DNA from: JAAAPF01 sp964481035
GTDB taxonomy: Bacteria > Pseudomonadota > Alphaproteobacteria > Geminicoccales > Geminicoccaceae
DNA length: 46,451 nucleotides
Direction of reading: 5' to 3'
Assembly: GCA_964481035.1 (NCBI GenBank)
Contig: CAYZSE010000007.1
Location: 1-46,451, forward strand
Part shown: positions 16,539 to 24,594 of the stretch, piece by piece
Layout of the letters: every line of letters starts with the position of its first letter
Position numbering within the stretch: the stretch's first letter is position 1
Made by a program: the position numbers and the translations under genes
The notes under the pieces: generated by a model
Told to the model about the DNA's origin: nothing
The model's input: only the letters and a program-made list of their open reading frames with translations
Databases searched by the model: none

Positions 16539-17326
16539 CAAGGCACCCACGCCGGCGGGCGCTTGTCGAGGAAGGCGCCGAGCCCCTCCTTGGCCTCGTC
16601 CTCGCTGCGCACGCGCGCGATCAGCCGGGCCGCGGCCTCCATGCTGTCGTCGTCGGGGACGCGCTGGGCGACCGCGCCGACGAGCCGCTTCGCCCGAGCG
16701 AGCGCCTCGGGGCCGCCCTTGAGCAGGTCGGCGACGAAGCCCGTGACCCGGTCGTCGAGGCTGGCGGCGGGCACGACCTGGTGGACGAGGCCGATGGCCT
16801 GGGCCTGCACGGCGTCGATGCGCTCGCCCGTCAAGAACAGCCGGCGGGCCTCGCGCGCGCCGACGGCGCGGACGACGAAGGGCGAGATCACCGCCGGCAC
16901 GATGCCGAGGCGCACCTCGGTGACGGCGAAGACGGCGCGCTCGGAGGCGACGGCGATGTCGCAGGCGGCGACGAGGCCGAGCCCGCCGCCGATGGCGGCG
17001 CCGTCGACCTTGGCGATCGTCGGCTTGGGGCAGCGGTCGAGGGTCGTCATGAGCCGGGCGAGGGCGCGCGCGTCCGCCAGGTTTGCCGCCTCGTCGTAGT
17101 CGGCCGCGCGGCGCATCCAGGCGATGTCGGCGCCGGCGGAGAAGCTCTTGCCGGCCCCGGCGAGGACGACGATGCGCACGAGCTCGTCGCTGCCCGCGGC
17201 CTCGAGGCGGGCCGTCAGCTCGGCGATGAGCGCGTCGTCGAAGGCGTTGTGCACCTCGGGCCGCGCGAGCGTCAGCGTGCGCACCCCCGAGAGGTCGTCG
17301 GTCACCGCGACGAACTCGCCTGCCAT
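16538..17326 (-). CDS. liuC: Methylglutaconyl-CoA hydratase (enoyl-CoA hydratase family)
   Basis: Predicted to hydrate 3-methylglutaconyl-CoA to HMG-CoA. The 262-residue crotonase-fold protein has the CoA-binding and oxyanion-hole segments SFSAGADIAWM and GAAIGGGLGLVAACD, with EVRLGIVPAVISPFV holding the catalytic region. The AGADIAWM wording and the place between the two carboxylase subunits point to the LiuC type. An excellent AGGAGG ribosome-binding site precedes the ATG. The stop shares one base with the liuD start. Confidence 0.92.
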   Translation of the reverse strand: MAGEFVAVTDDLSGVRTLTLARPEVHNAFDDALIAELTARLEAAGSDELVRIVVLAGAGKSFSAGADIAWMRRAADYDEAANLADARALARLMTTLDRCPKPTIAKVDGAAIGGGLGLVAACDIAVASERAVFAVTEVRLGIVPAVISPFVVRAVGAREARRLFLTGERIDAVQAQAIGLVHQVVPAASLDDRVTGFVADLLKGGPEALARAKRLVGAVAQRVPDDDSMEAAARLIARVRSEDEAKEGLGAFLDKRPPAWVP

Positions 17327-17335
17327 CGTTCCCTC

Positions 17336-18943
17336 CTACATCCGAAAGACGCCGAAGCGCGTGGGGGCGATCGGCCGCTCCAGGGCCGCGGCGAGGCCGA
17401 GCGCCAGCACCCGGCGGGTGTCGGCCGGATCGATCACGCCGTCGTCCCAAAGGCGCGCCGTGGCGTAGTAGGGATGGCCCTCGCGCTCGTACTTGTCGCG
17501 GATCGGCGCCTTGAAGGCCTCCTCCTCGCTCGCCGACCAGCTCCGGCCTTCGGCTTCCAGATTGTCGCGGCGGACCTGGGCGAGGACGCTCGCGGCCTGC
17601 TCGCCGCCCATGACCGAGATCCTGGCGTTCGGCCACATCCACAAAAAGCGCGGGTCGTAGGCGCGCCCGCACATGCCGTAATTGCCGGCGCCGAAGCTGC
17701 CGCCGATGACGATGGTGAGCTTGGGCACCTCGGCGCAGGCGACGGCGGCGACGAGCTTGGCGCCGTCCTTGGCGATGCCGCCCGCCTCGTAGGCGCGGCC
17801 GACCATGAAGCCGGTGATGTTCTGCAGGAAGACGAGCGGGATCCGCCGCTGGCAGCAGAGCTCGATGAAGTGTGCGCCCTTGAGCGCACTCTCCGAGAAC
17901 AGCACGCCGTTGTTGGCGAGGATGCCGACCGAATAGCCCCAGACATGGGCGAAGGCGCAGACCAGGGTCGTGCCGTAGCGGTGCTTGAACTCTTGGAAGC
18001 GCGAGCCGTCGACGATGCGGGCGATCACCTCGCGGACATCGTAGCTCGCGCGCGGATCGGCGGGAACAACCCCCCAGAGTTCGCCCGGGTCGTAGGCCGG
18101 GGGCTCGGGTGGCGCGTGGACCGTCATCGCGCGGGGTCGCGGACCCAGGTCCTCGACGATGCCACGGGCGATCTCCAGCGCGTGCAGGTCGTTGTCGGCG
18201 AGGTGGTCGGCCACCCCGGAAAGCCGCGTGTGGACGTCGCCGCCGCCGAGGTCCTCGGCGCTCACGACCTCGCCGGTCGCCGCCTTCACCAGCGGTGGCC
18301 CGCCGAGGAAGATCGTGGCCTGGTTCTTGACGATGACGGTCTCGTCGGCCATCGCCGGCACATAGGCGCCGCCCGCCGTGCACGAGCCCATGACGACGGC
18401 GATCTGGGCCACGCCCTCCGCCGACATCCGCGCCTGATAGAAGAAGATCCGCCCGAAATGGTCGCGGTCGGGGAAGACCTCGTCCTGGTTCGGCAGGTTG
18501 GCGCCGCCGCTGTCGACCAGGTAGATGCAGGCGAGGCCGTTGGCCCGGGCGATCTCCTGGGCGCGCAGGTGCTTCTTGACCGTCAGAGGATAATAGGTGC
18601 CGCCCTTGACCGTCGCGTCGTTGGCGACGACGACGCAGGGCCGGCCGTGGATCGGGCCGATGCCGCAGATCAGCCCGGCCGCCGGCACGGGCTCCGCGTA
18701 GACCCCGTGCGCGGCGAGCGGCGCGATCTCCAGAAAGGGGGCTCCGGGGTCGATGAGCCGCTCGATCCGCTCCCGGGGCAGCAGCTTGCCGCGAGCGAGG
18801 TGCCGCTCGCGCGCCTGAAGCGGGCCGCCCAGGGCGGTCTCGTCGAGCCGGGCGCGCAGGTCCGCGACGAGCGCCGCCATCGCCCGCCGGTTCGCCTCGA
18901 AGCTCGCGTCCTGGGGACGCACGCGGCTCTGCCACACGGGCAT
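17336..18943 (-). CDS. liuB: 3-methylcrotonyl-CoA carboxylase beta subunit
   Basis: This is the carboxyltransferase subunit, 535 residues with two crotonase-like halves. Typical segments are CVVVANDATVKGGTYYPLTVKKH, VDSGGANLPNQDEVFPD, GSCTAGGAYVPAM in the N-half and NITGFMVGRAYEAGGIAKDGAK, IGGSFGAGNYGMCGRAYDP in the C-half, matching MCC beta closely. Length equals the usual 535. Start ATG 18941-18943 (MPVWQSRV) follows GGAGG; the frame is open 41 codons further upstream without family similarity. First gene of the downstream liu run and divergent from a cyclase gene. Confidence 0.95.
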   Translation of the reverse strand: MPVWQSRVRPQDASFEANRRAMAALVADLRARLDETALGGPLQARERHLARGKLLPRERIERLIDPGAPFLEIAPLAAHGVYAEPVPAAGLICGIGPIHGRPCVVVANDATVKGGTYYPLTVKKHLRAQEIARANGLACIYLVDSGGANLPNQDEVFPDRDHFGRIFFYQARMSAEGVAQIAVVMGSCTAGGAYVPAMADETVIVKNQATIFLGGPPLVKAATGEVVSAEDLGGGDVHTRLSGVADHLADNDLHALEIARGIVEDLGPRPRAMTVHAPPEPPAYDPGELWGVVPADPRASYDVREVIARIVDGSRFQEFKHRYGTTLVCAFAHVWGYSVGILANNGVLFSESALKGAHFIELCCQRRIPLVFLQNITGFMVGRAYEAGGIAKDGAKLVAAVACAEVPKLTIVIGGSFGAGNYGMCGRAYDPRFLWMWPNARISVMGGEQAASVLAQVRRDNLEAEGRSWSASEEEAFKAPIRDKYEREGHPYYATARLWDDGVIDPADTRRVLALGLAAALERPIAPTRFGVFRM

Positions 18944-19042
18944 GCGCGAGGGGCCTCCGCTGCTCGTCGTCGTGGGCCGGCCTAGCGCGCCAGCCACCGT
19001 CGAGGTAGCAGGAAGCGCTCCAGGAAGGAACGCTGGATCCGC

Positions 19043-20329
19043 ATGCCCACGTCTTCCGCCAGCCATGCGGCCGGCTCGATCCGCGAGCGCCTGCTCGCCG
19101 AGGCCGAGATCGAGGCCGAGCGCACCGTCGCGGTCCTGCGGATGCTGATGGGGGCGGGCCTGCTCGCGTTGCTGGTGGTGGCGCTCGGCGGCCTCGCCGC
19201 GCCGCCGCCGGAGCTGATGCGTCGCCAGGCGGGGATGGCCGTCGCCGTGCTCGTGCTCTATTCGGCGCTCGGGGTGCTGTCCTGGCGCCTCGCCCGGCCG
19301 GGCGTCCTTAAGCCCTGGATGCCGTGGATCTTCACCACGGCCGATGCCGCGCTGCTGCTGTTCAACGTCGCTTTCAACGCCGACAATCTCGGCGTGTCGC
19401 TCGCCTTCGCCACGGCCTTTCCGGTCCTCTGGCTCGCGCCGCTCGTGCTGAGCTTCACGGCGCTACGCTACCGGCCGGGTCTGCAGGCCTACGGCGGCGC
19501 GCTGATCGTCGGCGGGCTGCTCGCGCTGGCGGCGATTGAAGGCGCGCAGCCGACCGGCCCGGCGATCCCGATCGCGACCTTCGCCGTTCCGCCGAACGTG
19601 ATGCGGCTGGGCATGCTGGCCGGCTTTGCGGCGGTGCTCGTGCTCGCCGCCTATCGCCGCCGCGCCCTGCTCGCTCGCGCCGTCGTCGAGGCCGAGCGTC
19701 GCGCCGAGTACCAACGCTACCTGCCGCCGCCGGTCGCGGCCCTCGTCGCCGCCGGCGAGATCGACCGGCTGCGGCGCGGCTGGCGGATCGAGGCGGCGAT
19801 CGTGCTCGTCGACATCCGCGGCTTCACGAGCCTCGCCGAGACGCTGGCGGCGGACGAGGTCGGCCGGTTCGTGACCGCCTACCGCCGCCGGCTCACGGAG
19901 CTCGTGGCCGAGCACGGCGGCCTTGTCGACAAGTTCGTCGGCGACGGCGCGGTGGTCCTCTTCGGCGTGCTCGGCGACGAGCCCAGCGCCGCCGCCCGGG
20001 CCGTCGCCTGCGCCCACCGCTTGCCCGCGGCGCTGCGCCGCGTCGAGGGGCGGCCCGTTCGCCTGGCGATCGGCGCGCACTGGGGCGAGGTGTTCGCCGG
20101 CGCCGTCGGCGACGACGCCCGGCTGGAGTTCACGGTGCTGGGCGATGCCGTCAACGTCGCCGCCCGGATCGAGGAGGTGGCCAAGGCCCTGGACCGGGCC
20201 GTGGTGGTCAGCGACGCGCTGCTCGAGGCCGCCGGCGGGGCGACCGCCGGCTGGGAACGCTTGGGGGAGCGGCGCCTGCGGGGTCGCAGCGCCGCCATGC
20301 GCCTGTGGACGCCGCCCGCCGCCGGGTGA
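19043..20329 (+). CDS. Membrane-bound class III adenylate/guanylate cyclase
   Basis: A 428-residue predicted nucleotide cyclase. Residues about 30-215 carry several hydrophobic helices (around six), forming a membrane domain. A short linker with YQRYLPPPVAALV leads to a class III catalytic domain. The metal-binding aspartates are in IVLVDIRGFTSL and DKFVGDGAVVLFG, and the transition-state region in LGDAVNVAARIEE. It probably makes cAMP, but substrate specificity cannot be read with confidence. It interrupts the liu genes on the opposite strand, diverging from liuB and converging on the cassette and ivd. Confidence 0.88.
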   Translation: MPTSSASHAAGSIRERLLAEAEIEAERTVAVLRMLMGAGLLALLVVALGGLAAPPPELMRRQAGMAVAVLVLYSALGVLSWRLARPGVLKPWMPWIFTTADAALLLFNVAFNADNLGVSLAFATAFPVLWLAPLVLSFTALRYRPGLQAYGGALIVGGLLALAAIEGAQPTGPAIPIATFAVPPNVMRLGMLAGFAAVLVLAAYRRRALLARAVVEAERRAEYQRYLPPPVAALVAAGEIDRLRRGWRIEAAIVLVDIRGFTSLAETLAADEVGRFVTAYRRRLTELVAEHGGLVDKFVGDGAVVLFGVLGDEPSAAARAVACAHRLPAALRRVEGRPVRLAIGAHWGEVFAGAVGDDARLEFTVLGDAVNVAARIEEVAKALDRAVVVSDALLEAAGGATAGWERLGERRLRGRSAAMRLWTPPAAG

Positions 20330-20375
20330 CCCCGGCCCGCACCGGCGCGCGGCAGGGGGACGGCCGGCGGCGCCG

Positions 20376-20465
20376 CCCCTACGCCGTCAGCTCGAACAGT
20401 TCGCGGCCGATGAGCATGCGGCGGATCTCGGAGGTGCCGGCGCCGATCTCGTAGAGCTTGGCGTC
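20376..20465. repeat. Left copy of a 90-bp direct repeat
   Basis: These 90 bases are identical to 21716-21805, with divergence beginning at once on both sides. Read on the minus strand they encode the last residues of isovaleryl-CoA dehydrogenase (DAKLYEIGAGTSEIRRMLIG and on to the stop), but here they are detached from the gene body. Immediately inside, the codons still spell Leu-Leu-Arg like the intact gene, using different codons. The left flank retains a palindrome (20366-20377) that probably belonged to the native gene terminator. Confidence 0.95.
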
Positions 20466-20495
20466 GCGCAGGAGCCAGTTGTTCCTCTCCGTACC

Positions 20496-20520
20496 ACAAC
20501 GAGTTGAACAATAACGTTGT
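20496..20520 (-). terminator. Possible hairpin downstream of the HsdR-N-like gene
   Basis: ACAACG (20496-20501) and CGTTGT (20515-20520) form a 6-bp inverted repeat with a 13-base loop, about 20 bases after the gene stop. There is no U tract, so terminator function is only a possibility. Confidence 0.25.
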
Positions 20521-20541
20521 CGGCTCAGGAGCGGCCGTATC

Positions 20542-21612
20542 TCAGGCGTCCGCCCCAGATTCATAGGCCTCGATGACCTGACGAATTCGCTCCTCCATAT
20601 CGAAGAGCTCGTCAACGGTCTCGATCGGAACGCGATCACTTTCCTTGGCAAAGGAAACCCGTTTCTGATTGCCCGAGAAATAGAACCGTATGATCGGCTT
20701 CCTGTTGTTGTTATCAAGCAAAACATTACAATAACTTTTCTGATCGCGCATGACAATGCGATTTTTGTTAACATAGCGGCGCGCAATATTCTTTATGATA
20801 AGAAAAGATTCAATTTCTTCTTCCGTAGTGACAATGTCGCTATCCGGCTTTTCTTCGTCGAAGGTTGTAGCCTCGGCCTGGCTGTCAGTAGTATCATTTA
20901 CTTGTGATAATGCATGTGTTAGTCGTATATTTACCAAATCACGGATGGTCTCATTGAATGCTGTTGCCACGAGTGGGCTGAATAATTCACGAATTGAGTT
21001 CGTATAATGTCCAGAGTACACTCGCTTCGTTAGAAGTCTTACGAGGTCATCTGAAGGATTTGAGATTTCATTCTTGATTTCGTTCTTAATCAGACTAGTA
21101 TATTTTAGGGTGCTCGCAGTTTCATCGAGTGCGTTTGCATCAAAAGTTCTTGATGAAAATTTCTCTAACTGCCGCACGTCGGCTTCATTAAATTCATCGA
21201 GTGCGAAACGATAAAATGGCTTGGTGTCAAGCTTATTCCTCTCATCAACGTCGCTAAAAAACCACCAATCAAATCCGTTGGTAAGAACTGCGACGCGCGC
21301 AGTGGTTACAGAAAAATAACGGAAGAGCTGGTTGTAGTGAACATCTTTGAGATTGGCATTGCAGGCTTTGCATTCGACTAAAACAATGAGCTCACCATCT
21401 TTCTTCAGCGCATAATCGACCTTTTCACCCTTTTTTACGCCGACATCCGCGGTGAATTCAGGCACAACAGCGTCTGGATCGAACGGATCGAAGCCGAGAG
21501 CGCGTAAGAAGGGCATGACAAGCGCGTTCTTGGTTGCTTCCTCGGTGTCGAGGCGGTCACGGACACGCTCCCCGTTCTTTCTCAGCATTTGAAGGGTTTC
21601 GAGGAGGCTCAT
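20542..21612 (-). CDS. Stand-alone HsdR N-terminal-like PD-(D/E)xK nuclease
   Basis: A 356-residue protein resembling the type I restriction HsdR N-terminal domain (COG4748-like) without helicase domains. The N-terminus has the family TEEATKNALVMPFLRALGFD segment. A nuclease core follows with Asp66 (KVDYAL) and Glu80-x-Lys82 (LVECKA), the PD-(D/E)xK catalytic arrangement, then YNQLFRYF. The C-terminal half is charged and ends in a predicted coiled region. No methylase, specificity or helicase gene is adjacent. Codon use is AT-rich, unlike all neighbours, which indicates horizontal acquisition. An AAGGAAG ribosome-binding site lies ahead of the ATG. A phage-defence role is plausible but unproven. 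Confidence 0.82.
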   Translation of the reverse strand: MSLLETLQMLRKNGERVRDRLDTEEATKNALVMPFLRALGFDPFDPDAVVPEFTADVGVKKGEKVDYALKKDGELIVLVECKACNANLKDVHYNQLFRYFSVTTARVAVLTNGFDWWFFSDVDERNKLDTKPFYRFALDEFNEADVRQLEKFSSRTFDANALDETASTLKYTSLIKNEIKNEISNPSDDLVRLLTKRVYSGHYTNSIRELFSPLVATAFNETIRDLVNIRLTHALSQVNDTTDSQAEATTFDEEKPDSDIVTTEEEIESFLIIKNIARRYVNKNRIVMRDQKSYCNVLLDNNNRKPIIRFYFSGNQKRVSFAKESDRVPIETVDELFDMEERIRQVIEAYESGADA

Positions 21613-21715
21613 GATCGGGCTGCTTCCTTAGTGCTGAAACGATGCATCAATCGAGAATCTATGGAGCGGCGATCTCACTCGGTCATCACGGCAATTGGTC
21701 AGAGACAGGAAGCGC

Positions 21716-21805
21716 CCCCTACGCCGTCAGCTCGAACAGTTCGCGGCCGATGAGCATGCGGCGGATCTCGGAGGTGCCGGCGCCGATCTCGTAGAGCTTG
21801 GCGTC
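21716..21805. repeat. Right copy of the 90-bp direct repeat (within ivd)
   Basis: This copy is contiguous with the intact isovaleryl-CoA dehydrogenase gene and contains its last 28 or so codons, the TAG stop at 21719-21721 and three further bases. It is base-for-base identical to 20376-20465. Confidence 0.95.
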
Positions 21806-22891
21806 CCTGAGCAGGCGGCCGGTCGGGTAGTCGTTGATATAGCCGTTGCCGCCGAGCGCCTGGATCGCCTCGAGCGCCATCCAGGTCGCCTTCTCGGCGG
21901 CGTACATCAGGCAGCCGGCGGCGTCCTGGCGGGTGATCCGGCCGGCATCGGCCGCCTTGGCGCACATGTAGACGTAGCTCTTGCAGGCGTTCATCGTCGC
22001 GTACATGTCGGCGAGCTTGCCCTGCATGAGCTGGAAGGCGCCGATCGGCTGGCCGAACTGCTTGCGCTCGTGGACATAGGGCAGGACCGTGTCCATCGCC
22101 GCCTGCATGATGCCCAAGGGGCCGCCGGCGAGGACCAGCCGCTCGTAGTCCAGCCCCGACATCAACACGGCGACGCCGCCGCCGACCTCGCCGAGCACGT
22201 TCTCCGCCGGCACCTCGCAGCCGTCGAAGACGAGCTCGCAGGTGTCCGAGCCGCGCATGCCGAGCTTGTCGAGCTTCTGGGCCGTGGTGAAGCCGGCGAA
22301 GCCCTTCTCGACGAGGAAGGCGGTGATACCCTTGGGGCCCGCCGCCGGATCGGTCTTGGCGTAGACGACCAGCGTCTCGGCCTCGGGGCCGTTGGTGATC
22401 CACATCTTGCTGCCGTCGAGGACGAAGCGGTCGCCCTTCCGCTCGGCCCGAAGCCGCATCGCGACGACGTCCGAGCCGGCGCCGGTCTCGCTCATGGCGA
22501 GGGCCCCCACGTGCTCGCCCGAGATGAGCTTGGGCAAATAGCGGCGCTTCTGCTCGCGCGTGCCGTAGCGGCGGATCTGGTTGACGCAGAGGTTCGAGTG
22601 CGCACCGTAGCTCAAGCCCACCGAGGCCGAGGCGCGGCTGATCTCCTCGACCACGACCGTGTGCTCGAGATAGCCGAGCCCGCTGCCGCCGTCCGCCTCC
22701 TCGACGGTGATCCCCAAGAGCCCCAGCTCGCCCAGAAGCGGCCACAAGTCGCGCGGGAATTCGTTGCTGCGGTCGATCTCCTCGGCCCTGGGCGCAATGG
22801 CCTCGTCGGCGAGGCGTTGGACCGCCGCGCGAATGGCGTCGGCGGTCTCGCCGAGGGCGAAGTCGAGGGTCGGGCTTGTGCGTTGCGCCAT
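21719..22891 (-). CDS. liuA: Isovaleryl-CoA dehydrogenase
   Basis: This FAD-dependent acyl-CoA dehydrogenase converts isovaleryl-CoA to 3-methylcrotonyl-CoA, feeding the carboxylase encoded downstream. The 390-residue protein has the acyl-CoA dehydrogenase signatures ALAMSETGAGSDV and QALGGNGYINDYPTGRLLRDAKLYEIGAG (two adjoining blocks near residues 345-375). The catalytic base is Glu250 in LDYERLV, the position characteristic of isovaleryl-CoA dehydrogenases rather than the C-terminal Glu of other family members. GGGAGG precedes the ATG. Its last 90 bases are duplicated 1.34 kb downstream, separating it from the other liu genes. Confidence 0.95.
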   Translation of the reverse strand: MAQRTSPTLDFALGETADAIRAAVQRLADEAIAPRAEEIDRSNEFPRDLWPLLGELGLLGITVEEADGGSGLGYLEHTVVVEEISRASASVGLSYGAHSNLCVNQIRRYGTREQKRRYLPKLISGEHVGALAMSETGAGSDVVAMRLRAERKGDRFVLDGSKMWITNGPEAETLVVYAKTDPAAGPKGITAFLVEKGFAGFTTAQKLDKLGMRGSDTCELVFDGCEVPAENVLGEVGGGVAVLMSGLDYERLVLAGGPLGIMQAAMDTVLPYVHERKQFGQPIGAFQLMQGKLADMYATMNACKSYVYMCAKAADAGRITRQDAAGCLMYAAEKATWMALEAIQALGGNGYINDYPTGRLLRDAKLYEIGAGTSEIRRMLIGRELFELTA

Positions 22892-23005
22892 GCGAGCCTC
22901 CCTGGGGCGCGCCTAGCGTAAGGCGAAGCCGCCCGGCTTGAAAGCACCGCTTGCCGGCCTGTGGCGCCGCTTGAGCGGGCGGCTTCGGCGCGGTATCCGG
23001 GTGCC

Positions 23006-23650
23006 ATGGAGTTTCTCATCTTCCTCGGCTCGGTGCGCGACAGCGCCCCGCCGCGACCGGCTCGGCTCGGCGCGCGCGTGGCGGCGGCCTGTCGACGCCT
23101 GGTCGCCGCACGTGGTCACCAGGCGCGGCTCATCGATCCTCTCACGCTCGACCTGCACGGCCCGTTCAAGCCGCATTTCGCCTACCGCGACGGCCGGGCA
23201 CCCGCGGCCCTGGACGAGCTGAGCCATGCGATCTCGGCGGCGGACGGCTACGTCATGACCAGCCCCGAATACAACCACTCGATGTCGCCGGCGCTCGCGC
23301 ATCTGCTCAACCATTTCGGGGCCTCGCGCTTCGCCTGGAAGCCGAGCGCCATCGTCACCTACTCCGCCGGGCAGTGGGGCGGGGCGCGGGCCGCGATGGG
23401 GATGCGCGGCTTTCTCTCGGAGCTCGGCTGCCTGCCGGTGTCGGCCATGGCGCACATCCCCCGCGCCCAGGAGGTCCTCGCCGAGGACGGCGCCTGGGTG
23501 GCGGATGCGGACCGCTGGGACGGCTATCTCGGCCGGGTGCTCGCCCAGCTCGAATGGTGGGGCGAGGCGGCGCGCCGGCAGCGGGCGGCGGAGGCGACGC
23601 CCGTGACCGGCGCCTTTGTGCGCGCGCCGTCGGAGCGCGACGCGCCCTGA
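23006..23650 (+). CDS. NADPH-dependent FMN reductase family protein
   Basis: A 214-residue flavodoxin-like oxidoreductase. It begins MEFLIFLGSVRDS, the phosphate-binding loop, and has the family motif SPEYNHSMSPALAHLLNHFG near residues 88-107, followed by YSAGQWGG. Such enzymes reduce FMN, quinones or azo compounds; the substrate here is unknown. The ATG at 23006 begins directly at the first beta strand, so the 15 extra upstream codons in frame were not used. It is divergent from liuA, 114 bases away. Confidence 0.88.
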   Translation: MEFLIFLGSVRDSAPPRPARLGARVAAACRRLVAARGHQARLIDPLTLDLHGPFKPHFAYRDGRAPAALDELSHAISAADGYVMTSPEYNHSMSPALAHLLNHFGASRFAWKPSAIVTYSAGQWGGARAAMGMRGFLSELGCLPVSAMAHIPRAQEVLAEDGAWVADADRWDGYLGRVLAQLEWWGEAARRQRAAEATPVTGAFVRAPSERDAP

Positions 23651-24281
23651 CCGCCCGGCCGGGCTGGGCGCTCGCCACCGGGGCCGGCAGCGGCATCGGC
23701 GCCGCGCTCGCGGGCGCGCTCGCGGCGCCGGGCCTCGCCGTGGCCCTGGTCGGGCGCCGCGCCGAGCGCCCGCGTGCGGTGGCCGCCGACCTCGGCCCCG
23801 TGCCGACGCTCGTCCTGCCGACGGACATCGCGGTCGCCGCCGACCGTGCGCGCTTGTGCGCGCAGCTGGTGCACCGGCTTGCGGCGGACGGCGGGACCTG
23901 GCGCATGCTGGTCCACAATGCCGGGATCGGCGCGCCGTCGCCGGACCTCGCTGGGACCGACCCGGCGGCCCTGGAGCAGACCTTCGCCGTCAACGTGGTG
24001 GCGCCCCTGGCGTTGACCCAGGGGCTGCTCGCACCCCTGCGCCGCGCGCCGGCAGCACGGGTGCCGCTGGTCGGGGCGGGATCGCCGACCGGCCGCAGCC
24101 CGGCGCCGCCATCTACCGCATCACCAAGGCGGCGCTGGCCCGGCTGATGCGCCAGATGGTGACCGATCTCGACCGCGAGGGGGGCGCCGACGCGCCGGCG
24201 GTGGCGCAGGCGATGGCCGAGGCACTTACGAGCCTGCCCCGCGCCGCCTTCCACGGCGCCATGCTGCGCGCCGACGGCTGA
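23647..24281 (+). pseudogene. Frameshifted short-chain dehydrogenase/reductase remnant
   Basis: From about 23650 one frame reads WALATGAGSGIGAALAGALA (the NAD(P)-binding TGxxxGIG motif), then LVHNAGIG and NVVAPLALTQGLL, all SDR hallmarks. Near 24073-24081 the match jumps to another frame (ATC at 24081 onward), which gives IADRPQPGAAIYRITKAAL with the YxxxK active site and runs to a stop at 24281. The jump is what a single-base loss would produce. There is also no ATG, GTG or TTG at the SDR start, and the C-terminal part is shorter than usual. Either a decayed gene or a sequencing error at the junction. Confidence 0.72.
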
Positions 24282-24564
24282 ACGCTGCGAGGCCCGGCGG
24301 CGGTGCTCCGGTCGCCGCCCTGCGCTCTGGCGTCGGTCTATCCGCTCGGGTGAGCCGGGCTCGAGGCAGGGGCGGTGGAGGCATCAGGCACCGCGCGATC
24401 GCGCGGACGAGGCGAACGGCGCGTTCGAAAAGCGGCGTTAAAACCGGTCGGCCGGTGGTCCATCGGCCGCGCGACCGCGCTCGTTCGGCCGGAACTCGGC
24501 GGCCCAACAAGGGATCGGCGGTTCGGCGCGCCCGTCCCCTGCGCCGGCGTCTCGGCGAGCCGCC
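24282..24564. other. Intergenic stretch with a 16-bp perfect palindrome
   Basis: About 280 bases between the SDR remnant and the rpsI terminator hold no recognisable gene. The one notable element is CCGCGCGATCGCGCGG at 24391-24406, a perfect palindrome of unknown role. Confidence 0.5.
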
Positions 24565-24589
24565 CTGGCCCCGCCCGCAGCGGGGCCAG
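24565..24589 (-). terminator. Hairpin after rpsI
   Basis: CTGGCCCCG (24565-24573) and CGGGGCCAG (24581-24589) form a perfect 9-bp stem with a 7-base loop, starting 5 bases after the rpsI stop. No U tract follows, but position and strength suggest a terminator or 3' end stabiliser for the rplM-rpsI transcript. Confidence 0.55.
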
Positions 24590-24594
24590 CCGGA

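Larger units (their letters stand above)
20376..21805 (-). mobile_element. Putative integrated cassette bounded by 90-bp direct repeats at the 3' end of ivd
   Basis: About 1.25 kb of unique DNA (20466-21715) lies between the two identical 90-bp copies, period 1340 bases. The insert is much richer in A and T than everything around it, carries a single defence-type gene, and leaves the isovaleryl-CoA dehydrogenase reading frame complete. This is the geometry of site-specific integration into the 3' end of a gene with restoration of the end. No integrase or transposase gene and no convincing terminal inverted repeats are visible. Recombination between homologous ivd alleles flanking the cargo is an equally open explanation. 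Confidence 0.6.

Noticed and set aside
16781..18985. Plus-strand open frame of 734 codons
   Set aside because: Antisense to liuC and liuB, both of which have complete family signatures.
20379..20786. Minus-strand frame ending in the ivd C-terminus
   Set aside because: The upstream part is a shadow of the nuclease gene; only the last 30 or so residues are real ivd sequence, left by the duplication.
20376..21805. Insertion sequence or transposon
   Set aside because: No transposase, no clear terminal inverted repeats, and a 90-bp duplication is far longer than IS target duplications.
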